DNA of 10,360 nt, taken from an uncultured bacterium (GTDB lineage Bacteria; Patescibacteriota; Minisyncoccia; Phycocordibacterales; UBA9973). Every line of letters begins with the position of its first letter. Within the stretch, counting starts at the first letter, position 1. Positions 1 through 5,360 of the stretch are shown here, piece by piece. Under the pieces are notes generated by a model. That model was not told the DNA's origin, ran no database searches, and worked only from the letters and a program-made list of their open reading frames with translations. Location of the stretch: NCBI GenBank assembly GCA_903821415.1, contig CAIJLF010000090.1, positions 1 through 10,360 on the forward strand. The letters run 5' to 3'. The position numbers and the translations under genes were made by a program.

Positions 1-795
1 CCCATCTACTAAACTAAGAATTGAAGGTAGTATCGCTTCTCGTATATCTGAATCTGTGACAATAACCTGACGAGGAAGACCTGTGACCAAGTCTCTACCT
101 CTAACTTCTGCTTCCATAGGCTCACCTTCTATAACTGTGCCTATAGCAATCTTTACATTTTCTGCAGTCCTTTCTCCGATAAGCAATTTGAATTCATCCT
201 TCATATAATTTATTATATTTGTATTAAATAAATCCCCTGCTATCTTTAAATTCTTCGAACGAACAACTCCTGAAAGAGAAATAACAGCGACATCAGTAGT
301 CCCTCCTCCTATATCCACGATTACTGATCCTATCGCTTCTTTGACCGGTAAACGTATCCCTATAGCTGCAGACATGGGCTCTTCAATAATGTAAACTTCA
401 CGCGCTCCAGCTGAACGGGCAGCATCTTCAACAGCACGGATCTCTACATTAGTAATACCCGTAGGAACTCCTAAGATAACACGAGGACGAATAAACTTCT
501 TTGATATTTTTTCGGCTTTATTTATCAGATAGGAAAGCATCTCTTCTGTAACTTCAAAATCAGAAATAACTCCATCTACTATCGGGCGTATAGCTCGCAC
601 ATGACCTGGAGTACGTCCTAGCATCTGCTTGGCTTCTGCGCCCACAGCGACGATCTGCCCTGTCTTTTGATTTACCACTACCACTGAAGGTTCGTTTATA
701 ACGATACCGTGCCCCTTCAAATACACCAGCGTATTCGCGGTTCCCAAATCTATACCGATATCATTAGAAAACATTTGGTAAAATTTTTTAAACAT
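1..795 (-). CDS. mreB: Rod shape-determining protein MreB, C-terminus beyond window
   Basis: Actin-like ATPase that polymerises under the inner membrane and guides cell-wall synthesis in rod-shaped cells. I translated 265 codons without a stop from ATG at 795 to the left edge; full MreB is about 340 residues, so roughly 75-80 C-terminal residues are missing. Visible family motifs are the phosphate-1 loop IGIDLGTANT (about residues 13-22), IRPIVDGVISDF, the IIEEPMSAAIG segment (about 136-146) and the phosphate-2 loop VDIGGGTTDVAVIS (160-173). It lies 20 nt after the proS stop on the same strand, with no separate promoter or Shine-Dalgarno visible in the gap, so it is probably co-transcribed with proS. 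A second in-frame ATG exists at codon 8; the first is kept because MreB proteins commonly have a short extension before the first strand. Assignment is firm; distinguishing MreB from Mbl paralogues is not possible here. Confidence 0.96.
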   Translation of the reverse strand, partial: MFKKFYQMFSNDIGIDLGTANTLVYLKGHGIVINEPSVVVVNQKTGQIVAVGAEAKQMLGRTPGHVRAIRPIVDGVISDFEVTEEMLSYLINKAEKISKKFIRPRVILGVPTGITNVEIRAVEDAARSAGAREVYIIEEPMSAAIGIRLPVKEAIGSVIVDIGGGTTDVAVISLSGVVRSKNLKIAGDLFNTNIINYMKDEFKLLIGERTAENVKIAIGTVIEGEPMEAEVRGRDLVTGLPRQVIVTDSDIREAILPSILSLVDG

Positions 796-815
796 ATAAA
801 ATTAGTTTCTAATGG

Positions 816-2075
816 CTAGTTTTTAGTTTCTAGTAAACCAATCAATTCTTGCTCATTAATTATTTTCCCTTGAACCTCAGTTCTCTTTTTAACTTCAAAA
901 CCTCCATCTGCCAAACTTCTCTTTGAAACTACAACTCGGTAAGGAATCCCGATTAAATCTGAATCTGCAAATTTTTCCCCAGCACTCGTATCAGCTCGAT
1001 CATCGAACAATACTTCGATACCTCTTTCTTTTAATTTATTATAAAGATCTTCTGCACCGTTACGTACATTCTCATCACCACCCAACGATAGCAAGTGAAC
1101 TTTAAATGGAGCTATACTTTCAGGCCATATTATACCTTTGTCATCTGAAAGAACTTCTACTACTGTACCCATCAATCTACCTAATCCTATGCCGTAACTG
1201 CCCATTATAACTAACTTTTCTTCACCGTTTTCATCCTTATATTTCAATTCGAAAGGTGCTGAAAATTTCGTTCCAAGTGAAAAAATATTTCCCACCTCAA
1301 CTGCCTTATTTTCAACTAATTCTTCTTTTTTAAGACCTAAACTTTCAATAACTTCATCATTATAAACTTCTTTATTTATGGCTATACCCTTGTTTGGGTC
1401 AACATAAATCAAATCCTCTCCAGCTGAAGTTACAGTTTGGAATTCATGTGAGAATTTTGAGAATGTTCCACCTGAAGCGAAAGTCAAATAGGTAAGGTGT
1501 CCAATACCCACTCTCCTAAAAATATTCTTATAAGCTTCCTTTGATTTCTCATAAAAAATATTGTGCTCTTCGTCGTTTTTAGAGAAAGAATAAAGTGCCT
1601 TCCAGTAGAATTCTCTTCCTCTTAATATCCCAGATTTACTTCTAGCTTCGTTTCTAAAAATATTCTTGAAGTCGTAAGGATATACAGGTAAGTCTTTATA
1701 TGAATTTATATATTGTTTTAAAATATCTGCATATGCTTCTTCGTTCGTAAAAGATAGACCTACTTCTGTTCCGTTCTTCAATTTAGTTTTAAACCAATTG
1801 TCTACAACTTCATCGTCCCATCTGTTCGACTTCTCCCAAACTTCTTTATTCTGAAAAACACTTGTCCTCATCTCTATTCCACCTATTTTATCCATTTCTT
1901 CTCTGATGATATTCTCTATCTTCTTTATAACCTTAAGACCTAAAGGCAAGTAAGAATAGACTCCGGCCATCTCTTTATTTATATAACCAGCTCTTATAAG
2001 TAATTCTGCGTTTAAAGACACCTCATCTGCAGGGCTCTCTTTTTTTGTTTTAGTAAACAATTGTGATTGCTTCAT
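816..2075 (-). CDS. proS: Prolyl-tRNA synthetase, short form lacking the INS editing domain
   Basis: Class II aminoacyl-tRNA synthetase that charges tRNA-Pro with proline in the cytoplasm. It has 419 residues, against about 570 for the E. coli type. Seen in order: N-terminal catalytic part with AGYINKEMAGVYSYLPLG (29-46), FTNEEA (109-114), motif 2 FRNEARSKSGILRGREF (140-156), FSHEFQTVTSAGED (208-221), motif 3 GSYGIGLGRL (292-301), then the HGTP anticodon-binding domain starting at PFKVHLLSLGG (323-333) with FADSDLIGIPYRVVVSKR. Between the SHEFQ segment and motif 3 only about 70 residues occur, so the editing INS domain of long bacterial ProRS is absent, as in alphaproteobacterial and mitochondrial forms. 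Motif 2 ends in WKALYSF where MKDAYSF is usual. The ATG at 2075 lies 2 nt downstream of the transcription start predicted from its promoter. First gene of a proS-mreB unit; stop codon TAG. Confidence 0.96.
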   Translation of the reverse strand: MKQSQLFTKTKKESPADEVSLNAELLIRAGYINKEMAGVYSYLPLGLKVIKKIENIIREEMDKIGGIEMRTSVFQNKEVWEKSNRWDDEVVDNWFKTKLKNGTEVGLSFTNEEAYADILKQYINSYKDLPVYPYDFKNIFRNEARSKSGILRGREFYWKALYSFSKNDEEHNIFYEKSKEAYKNIFRRVGIGHLTYLTFASGGTFSKFSHEFQTVTSAGEDLIYVDPNKGIAINKEVYNDEVIESLGLKKEELVENKAVEVGNIFSLGTKFSAPFELKYKDENGEEKLVIMGSYGIGLGRLMGTVVEVLSDDKGIIWPESIAPFKVHLLSLGGDENVRNGAEDLYNKLKERGIEVLFDDRADTSAGEKFADSDLIGIPYRVVVSKRSLADGGFEVKKRTEVQGKIINEQELIGLLETKN

Positions 2076-2083
2076 ATATCCAC

Positions 2084-2112
2084 ATACTACCCTAAAATGA
2101 ACCTCCAGTCAA
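2084..2112 (-). promoter_or_regulatory. Promoter of proS, near-leaderless
   Basis: On the minus strand a -35 box TTGACT (2112-2107) is followed after exactly 17 bp by a -10 box TAGTAT (2089-2084). The start expected 7 nt after the -10 box falls at about 2077, only 2 nt before the proS ATG at 2075. This supports the ATG start and implies an mRNA with almost no 5' untranslated region. Read by eye; no mapped start. Confidence 0.7.
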
Positions 2113-2135
2113 AAATGATAATTGAGAACATCTAT

Positions 2136-2164
2136 TTGCAAAATAATGGTTTTTCTGGTATTAT
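2136..2164 (+). promoter_or_regulatory. Extended -10 promoter of rpsB-tsf operon
   Basis: TTGCAA (2136-2141), a 17-bp spacer, then TATTAT (2159-2164), preceded by TGG so that the -10 element reads TGGTATTAT, an extended -10. Expected start about 2171. It lies back to back with the proS promoter. The strength suggested by the boxes suits a ribosomal protein operon. Confidence 0.75.
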
Positions 2165-2170
2165 GTGACT

Positions 2171-2296
2171 ACTTTCCGTGAGGAGCTTTTTTGTTTGAAA
2201 GGCCCTTGTAAATAGGCTGGAATGCTTAAAAACGGAAGAGTTTTATAATTAATTAACCATATAAAGTCGTAGGCATTGCCTCGACAAAAAAACAAT
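2171..2296 (+). promoter_or_regulatory. Structured 5' leader of rpsB mRNA
   Basis: The stretch from the predicted start to the rpsB ATG is about 126 nt, far longer than the leaders of other genes here. TTTCCGT (2173-2179) can pair with ACGGAAG (2232-2238; 7 bp with one G-U), closing a domain at the very 5' end. A second hairpin, GTCG-T-AGGC (2266-2274) with GCCTCGAC (2278-2285), has 8 bp, one bulged T and a 3-nt ATT loop, and ends 11 nt before the ATG. S2 represses its own rpsB-tsf mRNA in E. coli through the leader, so an autoregulatory element is a reasonable inference. I do not recognise this fold as a known family. No Shine-Dalgarno is visible. Confidence 0.5.
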
Positions 2297-2995
2297 ATGA
2301 ATACACAAAATAGTGTTATAGAAGAAATGTTCAAAAATGGTACTCACTACGGGTACTCAAAGAGTCGCCGTCATCCATCTACATCTCAATACGTCTTCGC
2401 TACGAAGAATGGTGTTGATATTATAAATATAGAGAAAACAGCAGACCTCTTCGAAAAAGCGATTGCAAAAGTTACAGAGCTAGCTCAAACTGGTAAGACA
2501 ATCCTTTTCGTTGGTACTAAAGCTGAAGCTCGCCAGCAAATAATAGAAACAGCTCTTGCTCTAAATATGCCTTATGTCTCTGAACGTTGGGTTGGAGGAA
2601 CTCTTACAAACTTCCCTGAAATAAAAAAGCGTATAACTAAACTATTAGACTTGCGTGACCAAAAAGAAAAAGGAGGTCTTGATAAATATACAAAGAAGGA
2701 AAGACTACTTATCGATAGAGAAATGGATGATATGACAAAGAACTTCCAAGGTCTTACAGGTATTACTCGTACTCCTGATGCAATGTTCGTAATCGATCCA
2801 AAGAAAGAACACATAGCAGTAACAGAAGCACACAAAATGAATCTTCCTGTTATTTCCCTTATGAATACTGACTGTAATGTAAAGCACTCTCAATTCCCTA
2901 TCATCGCTAACGATGCTTCTATCTCTAGTATTACATTCTTCCTTTCTCAAATAAAAAGTGCTTACAATAAAGGTAACACTGGTGAGAAAAAATAA
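2297..2995 (+). CDS. rpsB: 30S ribosomal protein S2
   Basis: Structural protein of the small ribosomal subunit, bound late to the back of the 30S head-body junction and needed with S1 for initiation. From ATG 2297 it has 232 residues, a usual length. Family segments: NGTHYGYSKSRRHPS (where many S2 have a HFGH motif), NGVDIINIEKT, the KTILFVGTKAEAR strand-turn, PYVSERWVGGTLTNF (the most conserved S2 block), RTPDAMFVIDPKKEHIAV, LPVISLMNTDCNVKHSQFPIIANDAS. A TTG at 2276 would add seven residues (MPRQKNN), but it lies in the loop of the leader hairpin 2266-2285, and family N-termini start close to the ATG, so the ATG is preferred. The upstream spacer is A-rich with no Shine-Dalgarno. First gene of rpsB-tsf; stop TAA. 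Confidence 0.96.
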   Translation: MNTQNSVIEEMFKNGTHYGYSKSRRHPSTSQYVFATKNGVDIINIEKTADLFEKAIAKVTELAQTGKTILFVGTKAEARQQIIETALALNMPYVSERWVGGTLTNFPEIKKRITKLLDLRDQKEKGGLDKYTKKERLLIDREMDDMTKNFQGLTGITRTPDAMFVIDPKKEHIAVTEAHKMNLPVISLMNTDCNVKHSQFPIIANDASISSITFFLSQIKSAYNKGNTGEKK

Positions 2996-3009
2996 TTAAT
3001 AATTAATCG

Positions 3010-3032
3010 TCCCCCGTTCCCGACATGGGGAA
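3010..3032 (+). promoter_or_regulatory. C-rich intercistronic hairpin between rpsB and tsf
   Basis: The 47-nt gap carries a striking C-run and a matching G-run. TTCCC (3017-3021) can pair with GGGAA (3028-3032) around a 6-nt loop, or CCCC (3012-3015) with GGGG (3027-3030). There is no T-run after it, so it is not a simple terminator. It sits just before the tsf ATG and could modulate tsf translation or mRNA processing; both readings are inference. Confidence 0.3.
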
Positions 3033-3042
3033 ATAACAAAAT

Positions 3043-3825
3043 ATGTCAATAAAAATAACAGCGGAATTAGTTAAAGAATTAAGAGATGCGACTGGTGTCT
3101 CTGTCATGCAGTGCAAAAATGCTTTAGAAGAAGCAGAGGGAGATATGGAAAAAGCTCTTATAATTCTAAAGAAGAAATCAAGCAGTATAGCAATGAAAAA
3201 AGCTGACCGCGTAGCTCATGATGGAATAATCGTTGTAGTAGAAGGTAAAGACAAAACTTTACTTCTAACTCTTCATTCTGAAACAGACTTCGTTGCTAGA
3301 AATAGTGACTTTATAACTCTAGCTAATGAACTAGCAAATATGGCCTTAAATGAAGGAGTAGAAGCTATGACTGCAAAATCCCTAGATATCATAAACCCTG
3401 TAGTTCAAAAAGTTGGAGAAAAAATTGAATTAGGTAAAGTTGAAATCACTGAAGGAGAGATACTCGGTAGCTATGTACACGGAAGTAAGAGCGCTGTAAT
3501 CGTATCTCTAAAAGGAGGTAGTAAAGAACTAGCAAAAGATGTAGCAATGCATATAGCTGCTATGAAGCCTGCCTTCGTAAATGCCTCCGACATAACAGAA
3601 GATGATAAAGCTAAAGTTATAGAAGTTTTTGAAAAAGAAGTAGCAGAATCAGATAAGCCTGAAGAAATAAAAAAGAAAATGCTTGAAGGTAAAATATCAA
3701 CTTATTTCAAAGAACAAACTCTTATGGATCAGCCTTTTATTAAAAATCCTGATATGACTATCGGAAATCTATTAAAGGAAAAGGGTGCTACTTTCGTAAA
3801 GTTTACACAAGAAAGTATTGGTTAA
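3043..3825 (+). CDS. tsf: Translation elongation factor Ts
   Basis: Nucleotide exchange factor that releases GDP from EF-Tu. The 260 residues are close to the usual 270-300. An N-terminal UBA-like domain (about 1-50: ITAELVKELRDATGVSVMQCKNALEEAEGDMEKAL) is followed by the exchange core with the signature TDFVARN (81-87), whose TDFV contacts the EF-Tu nucleotide-binding domain, then KDVAMHIAAMKP (165-176) and the conserved tail segment LMDQPFIKNPDMTIGNLLKE (227-246). It follows rpsB by 47 nt, the classical rpsB-tsf order. The ATG at 3043 gives the standard N-terminus. No clear Shine-Dalgarno; the nearest purine run (GGGGAA, 3027-3032) is 10 nt away and may be paired in a small hairpin. Confidence 0.97.
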   Translation: MSIKITAELVKELRDATGVSVMQCKNALEEAEGDMEKALIILKKKSSSIAMKKADRVAHDGIIVVVEGKDKTLLLTLHSETDFVARNSDFITLANELANMALNEGVEAMTAKSLDIINPVVQKVGEKIELGKVEITEGEILGSYVHGSKSAVIVSLKGGSKELAKDVAMHIAAMKPAFVNASDITEDDKAKVIEVFEKEVAESDKPEEIKKKMLEGKISTYFKEQTLMDQPFIKNPDMTIGNLLKEKGATFVKFTQESIG

Positions 3826-3828
3826 ATT

Positions 3829-4272
3829 ATGATTATAGTTATTATTATTTTTTTCATAGCGATATTCGGAGCATTTGGAATGCTACTATTTCGTGCATGG
3901 GAGATAAGAACATCTAGACTAGTAATAGAAGAAAAAACACAAACAATAAGAAAAGGTCTATCCTTTAGAGATATCGAAAAGATTATTCTTTTCACTATAA
4001 AGCACGCTGTACAAGGGATAGTCCTCTTCTTTGTTAAAGTATGGTTTCTTCTAATAACAAAGGTAAAATTTTGGATTCAAAATAAATTACCAAAGGTGAA
4101 TCGATTCTTTGAGAAAAAACCAAGTGCTGATTCTAGAAAAATTTCTTTTGTGGAGAGAGCAGTGATGGAATCAAAAATAAAAATTAAAAAAGTTAAAGAG
4201 AGAATAATAAAAGAACACGAAGAAAAAGCTGAAGAAATAAAAGAAGAGAATGAGGTTGATAAAATTCTGTAA
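3829..4272 (+). CDS. Unrecognised small membrane protein of the rpsB-tsf operon
   Basis: 147 residues; I do not recognise the family. Residues 1-21 (MIIVIIIFFIAIFGAFGMLLF) form one clear membrane segment at the extreme N-terminus. A second hydrophobic stretch at about 52-83 (IILFTIKH... to ...LLITKVKFW) is amphipathic with scattered Lys and could be membrane-associated or a second span. The last 50 residues are strongly charged, rich in Lys and Glu, and likely helical or coiled coil (KIKIKKVKERIIKEHEEKAEEIKEEN). The ATG is 3 nt after the tsf stop, so it is almost surely translated from the tsf mRNA by coupling or reinitiation. Position hints at a link to translation or protein insertion but nothing in the sequence proves it. 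Real gene by frame, spacing and codon usage like its neighbours. Confidence 0.8.
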   Translation: MIIVIIIFFIAIFGAFGMLLFRAWEIRTSRLVIEEKTQTIRKGLSFRDIEKIILFTIKHAVQGIVLFFVKVWFLLITKVKFWIQNKLPKVNRFFEKKPSADSRKISFVERAVMESKIKIKKVKERIIKEHEEKAEEIKEENEVDKIL

Positions 4273-4283
4273 TATGCTAATAT
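4256..4283 (+). promoter_or_regulatory. Likely promoter of tRNA-Thr
   Basis: TTGATA (4256-4261), a 16-bp spacer, and TAATAT (4278-4283) preceded by TGC, an extended -10. It overlaps the 3' end of the preceding gene. Expected start about 4290, giving a 46-nt precursor leader before the tRNA. Read by eye; read-through from the rpsB-tsf operon is also possible since no terminator lies between. Confidence 0.5.
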
Positions 4284-4335
4284 AGCCTAATAAGTAAGTG
4301 TATTAATGTTTAGGAATTTCTGTTTAATTATGTTT

Positions 4336-4408
4336 GCCGACATAGCTCAGTTGGTAGAGCGCCACTTTTGTAAAGTGGATGTCCGGGGTTCGAATCCTCG
4401 TGTCGGCT
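4336..4408 (+). tRNA. tRNA-Thr, anticodon UGU
   Basis: Complete cloverleaf of 73 nt: acceptor GCCGACA/TGTCGGC (7 perfect pairs), D-stem GCTC/GAGC with loop AGTTGGTA, anticodon stem CCACT/AGTGG with loop TTTGTAA and anticodon TGT at 4369-4371, variable ATGTC, T-stem CGGGG/CCTCG (one G-U) with loop TTCGAAT. It reads ACA and other ACN threonine codons by wobble. The discriminator base is T; CA and not CCA follows, so the CCA end must be added after transcription. Its 3' half is repeated in inverted and direct form just downstream. Confidence 0.97.
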
Positions 4409-4412
4409 CAAT

Positions 4413-4441
4413 AAAAAAATCACCCTTTATGGGTTATTTTT
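4413..4441. terminator. Bidirectional terminator, tRNA-Thr / glycosyltransferase operon
   Basis: ACCC (4422-4425) pairs with GGGT (4431-4434) around TTTAT; beyond one mismatch the flanking A-run and T-run (4415-4420 with 4436-4441) also pair. Going rightwards the hairpin is followed by ATTTTT, ending the tRNA transcript. On the minus strand it is followed by ATTTTTTTAT and can end the transcript of the glycosyltransferase-thioredoxin pair, which would then carry the repeat cluster in its 3' untranslated region. Confidence 0.7.
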
Positions 4442-4442
4442 G

Positions 4443-4545
4443 TGAGCTGGCACGAGGATTCGAAAGGCGCAGGCTGACGAGCCGAGCCGGGGTCGCGGAA
4501 ATTTCCAGCAGGAAATTATCTGTGACGATTCCTCGTGTTGACTCT
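4443..4545 (+). repeat. Full-length tRNA-end palindromic repeat, copy 1
   Basis: About 100 bp bounded by inverted arms: CACGAGGATTCG (4451-4462) and CGATTCCTCGTG (4526-4537) are complementary at 11 of 12 positions. The left arm with its flank (4443-4464) is the reverse complement of the tRNA-Thr 3' end (4389-4410) at 20 of 22 positions; the right arm and flank (4526-4544) match the tRNA 3' end in direct orientation at 16 of 19. Inside are GGCTGACGAGCC, then CGGGGTCGCG (4488-4497) and a 7-bp hairpin AATTTCC-AGCA-GGAAATT (4500-4517) enclosed by a GTCGC/GTGAC pairing (4492-4496 with 4522-4526). No coding sequence is credible here. It is more GC-rich than its surroundings. Confidence 0.75.
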
Positions 4546-4548
4546 TAT

Positions 4549-4572
4549 TTATCTGTGACGATTCCTCGTGTT
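4549..4572 (+). repeat. Partial repeat, copy 2 (right end only)
   Basis: An exact 24-bp direct repeat of the right end of copy 1 (4516-4539), 33 bp downstream, containing TGTGACGATTCCTCGTGTT. The bases after it, TCGGCCC, continue to resemble the tRNA acceptor strand TCGGCTC with one extra T. It lacks the hairpin and left arm, so it is a truncated copy or a recombination remnant. Confidence 0.75.
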
Positions 4573-4581
4573 CGGCCCTAT

Positions 4582-4633
4582 CGGGGTCGCGAGATTTTTC
4601 AGTAGAAAAATACTTGTGACGATTCCTCGTGTT
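4582..4633 (+). repeat. Partial repeat, copy 3 with covarying hairpin
   Basis: Shares CGGGGTCGCG (4582-4591) and TGTGACGATTCCTCGTGTT (4615-4633) with copy 1, with the same 34-nt distance from CGGGG to GTGAC. The hairpin between them differs in sequence but keeps its shape: ATTTTTC-AGTA-GAAAAAT (4594-4611), again 7 bp with an AGNA loop. Both stem sides changed together compared with copy 1, which is the pattern expected when the folded form is what is kept. Confidence 0.75.
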
Positions 4634-4646
4634 AATATATTTTTAT

Positions 4647-5357
4647 TTAATTAGTCTTCTTGATAGTGGGGGTGGCGGCCTTAGTTTTAGATGTATCTGG
4701 AGCTTTTATACTTTCCAGTTGTGGAAATGTCTTCTCTATTTCTTCTATGCTCTGGAAGCCACTATACACCTTGCCATTGATAACGATAGCGGGTAGGTTA
4801 TCTGGAACCTTATATATAGAGGTCATAGCACGCAACGCAGATAGGTCTAGGTTATAATCAAAAGAATAAACACGTAGGTTTGGATACTTTTCACGAAGAG
4901 TAGTTAGAACATACCCTTGCTTTGTACAATCATCACACTTCACGTTCTTATAGAAGTAGAGAATAAAAATAGACTTCTGACCACATCTACTAGTAATCTC
5001 CTTCATCAAAAGGTAATCTTTTATTTCAAGTAAAGAATAATACCTCTTAAGTGATACTACATTGGCATCATCATTACCTAAATTGTTCTCACTGTAATTA
5101 ATCTTCTCTGCTAAAGAATTTAATTCAGACGATAAAACGGTGGTAGAAATATCTTTACATGACAACTCCTGCATAAGAGAAAACTGAGTCTCTGAAGACA
5201 TAAGATCTAAAGAAATCTTGTCTTCTATTCCTTTTAATTGGTCTATCTTTTTATTATTAAAATAACTAGAAAGCCAAAGACCTCCTATAAAAATAGCAGA
5301 TGTTATAAATAAAACTATTACATACTTTTTCCAATCATTGGGTTCGTGTTGATGCAT
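4647..5357 (-). CDS. Membrane-anchored thioredoxin-like protein with CDDC motif
   Basis: 236 residues. A short charged N-terminus is followed by one membrane segment at about 12-33 (YVIVLFITSAIFIGGLWLSS), placing the rest outside the cytoplasm. Residues 35-125 are polar and likely helical. A thioredoxin-like domain follows: strand KSIFILYFYKNVK, the active-site-like CDDC at 141-144, helix with LTTLREKYPNLRVYSFDYN, then NLPAIVINGKVYSGF where Pro189 would be the cis-proline, and a final IEEIEKTF helix. The tail is rich in Lys, Thr and Pro. CxxC plus cis-Pro suggests thiol-disulfide exchange on secreted proteins, but the substrate is unknown; Cys68 and Cys125 could form a second pair. It starts 3 nt after the stop of the glycosyltransferase, so the two are co-transcribed. 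No Shine-Dalgarno. Confidence 0.82.
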   Translation of the reverse strand: MHQHEPNDWKKYVIVLFITSAIFIGGLWLSSYFNNKKIDQLKGIEDKISLDLMSSETQFSLMQELSCKDISTTVLSSELNSLAEKINYSENNLGNDDANVVSLKRYYSLLEIKDYLLMKEITSRCGQKSIFILYFYKNVKCDDCTKQGYVLTTLREKYPNLRVYSFDYNLDLSALRAMTSIYKVPDNLPAIVINGKVYSGFQSIEEIEKTFPQLESIKAPDTSKTKAATPTIKKTN

Positions 5358-5360
5358 AAA

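Noticed and set aside
923..1105. Small frames opposite proS, rpsB, dnaG and the DsbA-like gene
   Set aside because: They lie antisense to well-supported genes, show no recognisable motif and have no promoter or spacing that supports them.
2276..2296. TTG at 2276 as the rpsB start
   Set aside because: It lies in the loop of a strong hairpin, adds residues not typical of S2, and an ATG with the expected N-terminus follows at 2297.
4336..4464. tRNA 3' end duplication as an attachment site of an integrated element
   Set aside because: The nearest copies are inverted and short, and the window has no integrase or phage-like gene between possible att sites.
4306..4605. A 99-codon open frame on the plus strand
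   Set aside because: It runs through the tRNA-Thr gene, its terminator and the palindromic repeats, so its peptide is a translation of structured RNA/repeat sequence and not a credible protein.
4516..4633. Three near-identical direct repeats as a CRISPR array
   Set aside because: Spacing is irregular (33 and 66 bp), the intervening DNA contains further repeat structure, the units resemble a tRNA end, and no cas gene is nearby.
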